Assembly: GCA_945910005.1 (NCBI GenBank)
Contig: OX246742.1
Coordinates: forward strand, 47,952,211 to 48,016,210
DNA length: 64,000 bases
From: Isoperla grammatica
Taxonomy: Eukaryota; Arthropoda; Insecta; Plecoptera; Perlodidae
Direction: 5' to 3'
Under the pieces are notes generated by a model that worked only from the letters and a program-made list of their open reading frames with translations, was not told the origin of the DNA and searched no databases. The translations under genes were made by a program, and so were the position numbers. Shown piece by piece: positions 51,901 to 63,900 of the stretch (positions are counted from its first letter, which is position 1; every line of letters starts with the position of its first letter).

Positions 51901-54900
51901 GCCCAGCCTGTTGCTGTGCCTGCAACTGTGTCTGAACTAAGTATGTCCTGTCCCCCAGCTACGACCACTACGCCGCGCTGTGTGAGCTACTGCCTGCCGC
52001 GCTGCCCAGCCTGTTGCTGTGCCTGCAACTGTGTCTGAACTAAGTATGTCCTGTCCCCCAGCTACGACCACTACGCCGCGCTGTGTGAGCTACTGCCTGT
52101 CGCGCTGCCCAGCCTGTTGCTGTGCCTGCAACTGTGTCTGAACTAAGTATGTCCTGTCCCCCAGCTACGACCACTACGCCGCGCTGTGTGAGCTACTGCC
52201 TGCCGCGCTGCCCAGCCTGTTGCTGTGCCTGCAACTGTGTCTGAACTAAGTATGTCCTGTCCCCCAGCTACGACCACTACGCCGCGCTGTGTGAGCTACT
52301 GCCTGCCGCGCTGCCCAGCCTGTTGCTGTGCCTGCAACTGTGTCTGAACTAAGTATGTCCTGTCCCCCAGCTACGACCACTACGCCGCGCTGTGTGAGCT
52401 ACTGCCTGCCCAGCCTGTTGCTGTGCCTGCAACTGTGTCTGAACTAAGTATGTCCTGTCCCCCAGCTACGACCACTACGCCGCGCTGTGTGAGCTACTGC
52501 CTGCCCAGCCTGTTGCTGTGCCTGCAAGTGTGTCTGAACTAAGTATGTCCTGTCCCCCAGCTACGACCACTACGCCGCGCTGTGTGAGCTACTGCCTGCC
52601 GCGCTGCCCAGCCTGTTGCTGTGCCTGCAAGTGTGTCTGAACTAAGTATGTCCTGTCCCCCAGCTACGACCACTACGCCGCGCTGTGTGAGCTACTGCCT
52701 GCCGCGCTGCCCAGCCTGTTGCTGTGCCTGCAACTGTGTCTGAACTAAGTATGTCCTGTCCCCCAGCTACGACCACTACGCCGCGCTGTGTGAGCTACTG
52801 CCTGCCGCGCTGCCCAGCCTGTTGCTGTGCCTGCAACTGTGTCTGAACTAAGTATGTCCTGTCCCCCAGCTACGACCACTACGCCGCGCTGTGTGAGCTA
52901 CTGCCTGCCGCGCTGCCCAGCCTGTTGCTGTGCCTGCAACTGTGTCTGAACTAAGTATGTCCTGTCCCCCAGCTACGACCACTACGCCGCGCTGTGTGAG
53001 CTACTGCCTGCTGCGCTGCCCAGCCTGTTGCTGTGCCTGCAACTGTGTCTGAACTAAGTATGTCCTGTCCCCCAGCTACGACCACTACGCCACGCTGTGT
53101 GAGCTACTGCCTGCCGCGCTGCCCAGCCTGTTGCTGTGCCTGCAAGTGTGTCTGAACTAAGTATGTCCTGTCCCCCAGCTACGACCACTACGCCGCGCTG
53201 TGTGAGCTACTGCCTGTCGCGCTGCCCAGCCTGTTGCTGTGCCTGCAACTGTGTCTGAACTAAGTATGTCCTGTCCCCCAGCTACGACCACTACGCCGCG
53301 CTGTGTGAGCTACTGCCTGCCGCGCTGCCCAGCCTGTTGCTGTGCCTGCAAGTGTGTCTGAACTAAGTATGTCCTGTCCCCCAGCTACGACCACTACGCC
53401 GCGCTGTGTGAGCTACTGCCTGCCCAGCCTGTTGCTGTGCCTGCAACTGTGTCTGAACTAAGTATGTCCTGTCCCCCAGCTACGACCACTACGCCGCGCT
53501 GTGTGAGCTACTGCCTGCCGCGCTGCCCAGCCTGTTGCTGTGCCTGCAAGTGTGTCTGAACTAAGTATGTCCTGTCCCCCAGCTACGACCACTACGCCGC
53601 GCTGTGTGAGCTACTGCCTGCCCAGCCTGTTGCTGTGCCTGCAACTGTGTCTGAACTAAGTATGTCCTGTCCCCCAGCTACGACCACTACGCCGCGCTGT
53701 GTGAGCTACTGCCTGCCGCGCTGCCCAGCCTGTTGCTGTGCCTGCAACTGTGTCTGAACTAAGTATGTCCTGTCCCCCAGCTACCACCACTACGCCGCGC
53801 TGTGTGAGCTACTGCCTGCCGCGCTGCCCAGCCTGTTGCTGTGCCTGCAACTGTGTCTGAACTAAGTATGTCCTGTCCCCCAGCTACGACCACTACGCCG
53901 CGCTGTGTGAGCTACTGCCTGCCCAGCCTGTTGCTGTGCCTGCAACTGTGTCTGAACTAAGTATGTCCTGTCCCCCAGCTACGACCACTACGCCGCGCTG
54001 TGTGAGCTACTGCCTGTCGCGCTGCCCAGCCTGTTGCTGTGCCTGCAACTGTGTCTGAACTAAGTATGTCCTGTCCCCCAGCTACGACCACTACGCCGCG
54101 CTGTGTGAGCTACTGCCTGCCGCGCTGCCCAGCCTGTTGCTGTGCCTGCAACTGTGTCTGAACTAAGTATGTCCTGTCCCCCAGCTACGACCACTACGCC
54201 GCGCTGTGTGAGCTACTGCCTGCCCAGCCTGTTGCTGTGCCTGCAACTGTGTCTGAACTAAGTATGTCCTGTCCCCCAGCTACGACCACTACGCCGCGCT
54301 GTGTGAGCTACTGCCTGCCGCGCTGCCCAGCCTGTTGCTGTGCCTGCAACTGTGTCTGAACTAAGTATGTCCTGTCCCCCAGCTACGACCACTACGCCGC
54401 GCTGTGTGAGCTACTGCCTGCCGCGCTGCCCAGCCTGTTGCTGTGCCTGCAACTGTGTCTGAACTAAGTATGTCCTGTCCCCCAGCTACGACCACTACGC
54501 CGCGCTGTGTGAGCTACTGCCTGCCGCGCTGCCCAGCCTGTTGCTGTGCCTGCAACTGTGTCTGAACTAAGTATGTCCTGTCCCCCAGCTACGACCACTA
54601 CGCCGCGCTGTGTGAGCTACTGCCTGCCGCGCTGCCCAGCCTGTTGCTGTGCCTGCAACTGTGTCTGAACTAAGTATGTCCTGTCCCCCAGCTACGACCA
54701 CTACGCCGCGCTGTGTGAGCTACTGCCTGCCGCGCTGCCCAGCCTGTTGCTGTGCCTGCAACTGTGTCTGAACTAAGTATGTCCTGTCCCCCAGCTACGA
54801 CCACTACGCCGCGCTGTGTGAGCTACTGCCTGCCCAGCCTGTTGCTGTGCCTGCAACTGTGTCTGAACTAAGTATGTCCTGTCCCCCAGCTACGACCACT

Positions 54901-57900
54901 ACGCCGCGCTGTGTGAGCTACTGCCTGCCGCGCTGCCCAGCCTGTTGCTGTGCCTGCAACTGTGTCTGAACTAAGTATGTCCTGTCCCCCAGCTACGACC
55001 ACTACGCCGCGCTGTGTGAGCTACTGCCTGCCGCGCTGCCCAGCCTGTTGCTGTGCCTGCAACTGTGTCTGAACTAAGTATGTCCTGTCCCCCAGCTACG
55101 ACCACTACGCCGCGCTGTGTGAGCTACTGCCTGCCGCGCTGCCCAGCCTGTTGCTGTGCCTGCAACTGTGTCTGAACTAAGTATGTCTGTCCCCCAGCTA
55201 CGACCACTACGCCGCGCTGTGTGAGCTACTGCCTGCCGCGCTGCCCAGCCTGTTGCTGTGCCTGCAACTGTGTCTGAACTAAGTATGTCCTGTCCCCCAG
55301 CTACGACCACTACGCCGCGCTGTGTGAGCTACTGCCTGCCGCGCTGCCCAGCCTGTTGCTGTGCCTGCAACTGTGTCTGAACTAAGTATGTCCTGTCCCC
55401 CAGCTACGACCACTACGCCGCGCTGTGTGAGCTACTGCCTGCCCAGCCTGTTGCTGTGCCTGCAACTGTGTCTGAACTAAGTATGTCCTGTCCCCCAGCT
55501 ACGACCACTACGCCGCGCTGTGTGAGCTACTGCCTGCCGCGCTGCCCAGCCTGTTGCTGTGCCTGCAACTGTGTCTGAACTAAGTATGTCCTGTCCCCCA
55601 GCTACGACCACTACGCCGCGCTGTGTGAGCTACTGCCTGCCGCGCTGCCCAGCCTGTTGCTGTGCCTGCAACTGTGTCTGAACTAAGTATGTCCTGTCCC
55701 CCAGCTACGACCACTACGCCGCGCTGTGTGAGCTACTGCCTGCCGCGCTGCCCAGCCTGTTGCTGTGCCTGCAACTGTGTCTGAACTAAGTATGTCCTGT
55801 CCCCCAGCTACGACCACTACGCCGCGCTGTGTGAGCTACTGCCTGCCGCGCTGCCCAGCCTGTTGCTGTGCCTGCAACTGTGTCTGAACTAAGTTTGTCC
55901 TGTCCCCCAGCTACGACCACTACGCCGCGCTGTGTGAGCTACTGCCTGCCGCGCTGCCCAGCCTGTTGCTGTGCCTGCAACTGTGTCTGAACTAAGTATG
56001 TCCTGTCCCCCAGCTACGACCACTACGCCGCGCTGTGTGAGCTACTGCCTGCTGCGCTGCCCAGCCTGTTGCTGTGCCTGCAACTGTGTCTGAACTAAGT
56101 ATGTCCTGTCCCCCAGCTACGACCACTACGCCACGCTGTGTGAGCTACTGCCTGCCGCGCTGCCCAGCCTGTTGCTGTGCCTGCAAGTGTGTCTGAACTA
56201 AGTATGTCTGTCCCCCAGCTACGACCACTACGCCACGCTGTGTGAGCTACTGCCTGCTGCGCTGCCCAGCCTGTTGCTGTGCCTGCAAGTGTGTCTGAAC
56301 TAAGTATGTCCTGTCCCCCAGCTACGACCACTACGCCGCGCTGTGTGAGCTACTGCCTGTCGCGCTGCCCAGCCTGTTGCTGTGCCTGCAACTGTGTCTG
56401 AACTAAGTATGTCCTGTCCCCCAGCTACGACCACTACGCCGCGCTGTGTGAGCTACTGCCTGCCCAGCCTGTTGCTGTGCCTGCAAGTGTGTCTGAACTA
56501 AGTATGTCCTGTCCCCCAGCTACGACCACTACGCCGCGCTGTGTGAGCTACTGCCTGTCGCGCTGCCCAGCCTGTTGCTGTGCCTGCAAGTGTGTCTGAA
56601 CTAAGTATGTCCTGTCCCCCAGCTACGACCACTACGCCGCGCTGTGTGAGCTACTGCCTGCCGCGCTGCCCAGCCTGTTGCTGTGCCTGCAACTGTGTCT
56701 GAACTAAGTATGTCCTGTCCCCCAGCTACGACCACTACGCCGCGCTGTGTGAGCTACTGCCTGCCGCGCTGCCCAGCCTGTTGCTGTGCCTGCAACTGTG
56801 TCTGAACTAAGTATGTCCTGTCCCCCAGCTACGACCACTACGCCGCGCTGTGTGAGCTACTGCCTGCCGCGCTGCCCAGCCTGTTGCTGTGCCTGCAACT
56901 GTGTCTGAACTAAGTATGTCCTGTCCCCCAGCTACGACCACTACGCCGCGCTGTGTGAGCTACTGCCTGCCGCGCTGCCCAGCCTGTTGCTGTGCCTGCA
57001 AGTGTGTCTGAACTAAGTATGTCCTGTCCCCCAGCTACGACCACTACGCCGCGCTGTGTGAGCTACTGCCTGCCGCGCTGCCCAGCCTGTTGCTGTGCCT
57101 GCAACTGTGTCTGAACTAAGTATGTCCTGTCCCCCAGCTACGACCACTACGCCGCGCTGTGTGAGCTACTGCCTGCCGCGCTGCCCAGCCTGTTGCTGTG
57201 CCTGCAACTGTGTCTGAACTAAGTATGTCCTGTCCCCCAGCTACGACCACTACGCCGCGCTGTGTGAGCTACTGCCTGCCCAGCCTGTTGCTGTGCCTGC
57301 AACTGTGTCTGAACTAAGTATGTCCTGTCCCCCAGCTACGACCACTACGCCGCGCTGTGTGAGCTACTGCCTGCCGCGCTGCCCAGCCTGTTGCTGTGCC
57401 TGCAAGTGTGTCTGAACTAAGTATGTCCTGTCCCCCAGCTACGACCACTACGCCACGCTGTGTGAGCTACTGCCTGCCGCGCTGCCCAGCCTGTTGCTGT
57501 GCCTGCAACTGTGTCTGAACTAAGTATGTCCTGTCCCCCAGCTACGACCACTACGCCGCGCTGTGTGAGCTACTGCCTGCCGCGCTGCCCAGCCTGTTGC
57601 TGTGCCTGCAACTGTGTCTGAACTAAGTATGTCCTGTCCCCCAGCTACGACCACTACGCCGCGCTGTGTGAGCTACTGCCTGCCGCGCTGCCCAGCCTGT
57701 TGCTGTGCCTGCAACTGTGTCTGAACTAAGTATGTCCTGTCCCCCAGCTACGACCACTACGCCGCGCTGTGTGAGCTACTGCCTGCCGCGCTGCCCAGCC
57801 TGTTGCTGTGCCTGCAACTGTGTCTGAACTAAGTATGTCCTGTCCCCCAGCTACGACCACTACGCCGCGCTGTGTGAGCTACTGCCTGCCCAGCCTGTTG

Positions 57901-60900
57901 CTGTGCCTGCAACTGTGTCTGAACTAAGTATGTCCTGTCCCCCAGCTACGACCACTACGCCGCGCTGTGTGAGCTACTGCCTGCCGCGCTGCCCAGCCTG
58001 TTGCTGTGCCTGCAAGTGTGTCTGAACTAAGTATGTCCTGTCCCCCAGCTACGACCACTACGCCACGCTGTGTGAGCTACTGCCTGCCGCGCTGCCCAGC
58101 CTGTTGCTGTGCCTGCAACTGTGTCTGAACTAAGTATGTCCTGTCCCCCAGCTACGACCACTACGCCGCGCTGTGTGAGCTACTGCCTGCCGCGCTGCCC
58201 AGCCTGTTGCTGTGCCTGCAACTGTGTCTGAACTAAGTATGTCCTGTCCCCCAGCTACGACCACTACGCCGCGCTGTGTGAGCTACTGCCTGCCGCGCTG
58301 CCCAGCCTGTTGCTGTGCCTGCAACTGTGTCTGAACTAAGTATGTCCTGTCCCCCAGCTACGACCACTACGCCGCGCTGTGTGAGCTACTGCCTGCCGCG
58401 CTGCCCAGCCTGTTGCTGTGCCTGCAACTGTGGCTGAACTAAGTATGTCCTGTCCCCCAGCTACGACCACTACGCCGCGCTGTGTGAGCTACTGCCTGCC
58501 CAGCCTGTTGCTGTGCCTGCAACTGTGTCTGAACTAAGTATGTCCTGTCCCCCAGCTACGACCACTACGCCGCGCTGTGTGAGCTACTGCCTGCCGCGCT
58601 GCCCAGCCTGTTGCTGTGCCTGCAACTGTGTCTGAACTAAGTATGTCCTGTCCCCCAGCTACGACCACTACGCCGCGCTGTGTGAGCTACTGCCTGCCGC
58701 GCTGCCCAGCCTGTTGCTGTGCCTGCAACTGTGTCTGAACTAAGTATGTCCTGTCCCCCAGCTACGACCACTACGCCGCGCTGTGTGAGCTACTGCCTGC
58801 CGCGCTGCCCAGCCTGTTGCTGTGCCTGCAACTGTGTCTGAACTAAGTATGTCCTGTCCCCCAGCTACCACCACTACGCCGCGCTGTGTGAGCTACTGCC
58901 TGCCGCGCTGCCCAGCCTGTTGCTGTGCCTGCAACTGTGTCTGAACTAAGTATGTCCTGTCCCCCAGCTACGACCACTACGCCGCGCTGTGTGAGCTACT
59001 GCCTGCCGCGCTGCCCAGCCTGTTGCTGTGCCTGCAACTGTGTCTGAACTAAGTATGTCCTGTCCCCCAGCTACGACCACTACGCCGCGCTGTGTGAGCT
59101 ACTGCCTGCCGCGCTGCCCAGCCTGTTGCTGTGCCTGCAACTGTGTCTGAACTAAGTATGTCCTGTCCCCCAGCTACGACCACTACGCCGCGCTGTGTGA
59201 GCTACTGCCTGCCGCGCTGCCCAGCCTGTTGCTGTGCCTGCAACTGTGTCTGAACTAAGTATGTCCTGTCCCCCAGCTACGACCACTACGCCGCGCTGTG
59301 TGAGCTACTGCCTGCCGCGCTGCCCAGCCTGTTGCTGTGCCTGCAACTGTGTCTGAACTAAGTATGTCCTGTCCCCCAGCTACGACCACTACGCCGCGCT
59401 GTGTGAGCTACTGCCTGCCGCGCTGCCCAGCCTGTTGCTGTGCCTGCAACTGTGTCTGAACTAAGTATGTCCTGTCCCCCAGCTACGACCACTACGCCGC
59501 GCTGTGTGAGCTACTGCCTGCCCAGCCTGTTGCTGTGCCTGCAACTGTGTCTGAACTAAGTATGTCCTGTCCCCCAGCTACGACCACTACGCCGCGCTGT
59601 GTGAGCTACTGCCTGCCGCGCTGCCCAGCCTGTTGCTGTGCCTGCAACTGTGTCTGAACTAAGTATGTCCTGTCCCCCAGCTACGACCACTACGCCGCGC
59701 TGTGTGAGCTACTGCCTGTCGCGCTGCCCAGCCTGTTGCTGTGCCTGCAACTGTGTCTGAACTAAGTATGTCCTGTCCCCCAGCTACGACCACTACGCCG
59801 CGCTGTGTGAGCTACTGCCTGCCGCGCTGCCCAGCCTGTTGCTGTGCCTGCAACTGTGTCTGAACTAAGTATGTCCTGTCCCCCAGCTACGACCACTACG
59901 CCGCGCTGTGTGAGCTACTGCCTGCCGCGCTGCCCAGCCTGTTGCTGTGCCTGCAACTGTGTCTGAACTAAGTATGTCCTGTCCCCCAGCTACGACCACT
60001 ACGCCGCGCTGTGTGAGCTACTGCCTGCCGCGCTGCCCAGCCTGTTGCTGTGCCTGCAACTGTGTCTGAACTAAGTATGTCCTGTCCCCCAGCTACGACC
60101 ACTACGCCGCGCTGTGTGAGCTACTGCCTGTCGCGCTGCCCAGCCTGTTGCTGTGCCTGCAACTGTGTCTGAACTAAGTATGTCCTGTCCCCCAGCTACG
60201 ACCACTACGCCGCGCTGTGTGAGCTACTGCCTGCCGCGCTGCCCAGCCTGTTGCTGTGCCTGCAACTGTGTCTGAACTAAGTATGTCCTGTCCCCCAGCT
60301 ACGACCACTACGCCGCGCTGTGTGAGCTACTGCCTGCCGCGCTGCCCAGCCTGTTGCTGTGCCTGCAACTGTGTCTGAACTAAGTATGTCCTGTCCCCCA
60401 GCTACGACCACTACGCCGCGCTGTGTGAGCTACTGCCTGCCGCGCTGCCCAGCCTGTTGCTGTGCCTGCAACTGTGTCTGAACTAAGTATGTCCTGTCCC
60501 CCAGCTACCACCACTACGCCGCGCTGTGTGAGCTACTGCCTGCCGCGCTGCCCAGCCTGTTGCTGTGCCTGCAAGTGTGTCTGAACTAAGTATGTCCTGT
60601 CCCCCAGCTACGACCACTACGCCGCGCTGTGTGAGCTACTGCCTGCCGCGCTGCCCAGCCTGTTGCTGTGCCTGCAACTGTGTCTGAACTAAGTATGTCT
60701 GTCCCCCAGCTACGACCACTACGCCGCGCTGTGTGAGCTACTGCCTGCCCAGCCTGTTGCTGTGCCTGCAACTGTGTCTGAACTAAGTATGTCCTGTCCC
60801 CCAGCTACGACCACTACGCCGCGCTGTGTGAGCTACTGCCTGTCGCGCTGCCCAGCCTGTTGCTGTGCCTGCAACTGTGTCTGAACTAAGTATGTCCTGT

Positions 60901-63900
60901 CCCCCAGCTACGACCACTACGCCGCGCTGTGTGAGCTACTGCCTGCCGCGCTGCCCAGCCTGTTGCTGTGCCTGCAACTGTGTCTGAACTAAGTATGTCC
61001 TGTCCCCCAGCTACGACCACTACGCCGCGCTGTGTGAGCTACTGCCTGCCGCGCTGCCCAGCCTGTTGCTGTGCCTGCAACTGTGTCTGAACTAAGTATG
61101 TCCTGTCCCCCAGCTACGACCACTACGCCGCGCTGTGTGAGCTACTGCCTGTCGCGCTGCCCAGCCTGTTGCTGTGCCTGCAACTGTGTCTGAACTAAGT
61201 ATGTCCTGTCCCCCAGCTACGACCACTACGCCGCGCTGTGTGAGCTACTGCCTGCCGCGCTGCCCAGCCTGTTGCTGTGCCTGCAACTGTGTCTGAACTA
61301 AGTATGTCCTGTCCCCCAGCTACGACCACTACGCCGCGCTGTGTGAGCTACTGCCTGCCGCGCTGCCCAGCCTGTTGCTGTGCCTGCAACTGTGTCTGAA
61401 CTAAGTATGTCCTGTCCCCCAGCTACGACCACTACGCCGCGCTGTGTGAGCTACTGCCTGCCGCGCTGCCCAGCCTGTTGCTGTGCCTGCAACTGTGTCT
61501 GAACTAAGTATGTCCTGTCCCCCAGCTACCACCACTACGCCGCGCTGTGTGAGCTACTGCCTGCCGCGCTGCCCAGCCTGTTGCTGTGCCTGCAACTGTG
61601 TCTGAACTAAGTATGTCCTGTCCCCCAGCTACGACCACTACGCCGCGCTGTGTGAGCTACTGCCTGCCGCGCTGCCCAGCCTGTTGCTGTGCCTGCAACT
61701 GTGTCTGAACTAAGTATGTCCTGTCCCCCAGCTACGACCACTACGCCGCGCTGTGTGAGCTACTGCCTGCCGCGCTGCCCAGCCTGTTGCTGTGCCTGCA
61801 ACTGTGTCTGAACTAAGTATGTCCTGTCCCCCAGCTACGACCACTACGCCGCGCTGTGTGAGCTACTGCCTGCCGCGCTGCCCAGCCTGTTGCTGTGCCT
61901 GCAACTGTGTCTGAACTAAGTATGTCCTGTCCCCCAGCTACGACCACTACGCCGCGCTGTGTGAGCTACTGCCTGCCGCGCTGCCCAGCCTGTTGCTGTG
62001 CCTGCAACTGTGTCTGAACTAAGTATGTCCTGTCCCCCAGCTACGACCACTACGCCGCGCTGTGTGAGCTACTGCCTGCCCAGCCTGTTGCTGTGCCTGC
62101 AACTGTGGCTGAACTAAGTATGTCCTGTCCCCCAGCTACGACCACTACGCCGCGCTGTGTGAGCTACTGCCTGCCGCGCTGCCCAGCCTGTTGCTGTGCC
62201 TGCAACTGTGTCTGAACTAAGTATGTCCTGTCCCCCAGCTACGACCACTACGCCGCGCTGTGTGAGCTACTGCCTGCCGCGCTGCCCAGCCTGTTGCTGT
62301 GCCTGCAACTGTGTCTGAACTAAGTATGTCCTGTCCCCCAGCTACGACCACTACGCCGCGCTGTGTGAGCTACTGCCTGCCGCGCTGCCCAGCCTGTTGC
62401 TGTGCCTGCAACTGTGGCTGAACTAAGTATGTCCTGTCCCCCAGCTACGACCACTACGCCGCGCTGTGTGAGCTACTGCCTGCCGCGCTGCCCAGCCTGT
62501 TGCTGTGCCTGCAACTGTGTCTGAACTAAGTATGTCCTGTCCCCCAGCTACGACCACTACGCCGCGCTGTGTGAGCTACTGCCTGCCGCGCTGCCCAGCC
62601 TGTTGCTGTGCCTGCAACTGTGTCTGAACTAAGTATGTCCTGTCCCCCAGCTACGACCACTACGCCGCGCTGTGTGAGCTACTGCCTGCCGCACTGCCCA
62701 GCCTGTTGCTGTGCCTGCAACTGTGGCTGAACTAAGTATGTCCTGTCCCCCAGCTACGACCACTACGCCGCGCTGTGTGAGCTACTGCCTGCCCAGCCTG
62801 TTGCTGTGCCTGCAACTGTGTCTGAACTAAGTATGTCCTGTCCCCCAGCTACGACCACTACGCCGCGCTGTGTGAGCTACTGCCTGCCGCGCTGCCCAGC
62901 CTGTTGCTGTGCCTGCAACTGTGTCTGAACTAAGTATGTCCTGTCCCCCAGCTACGACCACTACGCCGCGCTGTGTGAGCTACTGCCTGCCGCGCTGCCC
63001 AGCCTGTTGCTGTGCCTGCAACTGTGTCTGAACTAAGTATGTCCTGTCCCCCAGCTACGACCACTACGCCGCGCTGTGTGAGCTACTGCCTGCCGCGCTG
63101 CCCAGCCTGTTGCTGTGCCTGCAACTGTGTCTGAACTAAGTATGTCCTGTCCCCCAGCTACGACCACTACGCCGCGCTGTGTGAGCTACTGCCTGCCCAG
63201 CCTGTTGCTGTGCCTGCAACTGTGTCTGAACTAAGTATGTCCTGTCCCCCAGCTACGACCACTACGCCGCGCTGTGTGAGCTACTGCCTGCCCAGCCTGT
63301 TGCTGTGCCTGCAACTGTGTCTGAACTAAGTATGTCCTGTCCCCCAGCTACGACCACTACGCCGCGCTGTGTGAGCTACTGCCTGCCGCGCTGCCCAGCC
63401 TGTTGCTGTGCCTGCAACTGTGTCTGAACTAAGTATGTCCTGTCCCCCAGCTACGACCACTACGCCGCGCTGTGTGAGCTACTGCCTGCCGCGCTGCCCA
63501 GCCTGTTGCTGTGCCTGCAAGTGTGTCTGAACTAAGTATGTCCTGTCCCCCAGCTACGACCACTACGCCGCGCTGTGTGAGCTACTGCCTGCCGCGCTGC
63601 CCAGCCTGTTACTGTGCCTGCAACTGTGTCTGAACTAAGTATGTCCTGTCCCCCAGCTACGACCACTACGCCGCGCTGTGTGAGCTACTGCCTGCCGCGC
63701 TGCCCAGCCTGTTGCTGTGCCTGCAACTGTGTCTGAACTAAGTATGTCCTGTCCCCCAGCTACGACCACTACGCCGCGCTGTGTGAGCTACTGCCTGCCG
63801 CGCTGCCCAGCCTGTTGCTGTGCCTGCAACTGTGTCTGAACTAAGTATGTCCTGTCCCCCAGCTACGACCACTACGCCGCGCTGTGTGAGCTACTGCCTG

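Noticed and set aside
44603..60771. 61-78 codon minus-strand frames in the HEXD array
   Set aside because: They appear only where 95- or 102-bp units shift the frame enough to avoid a stop. They are by-products of unit-length variants.
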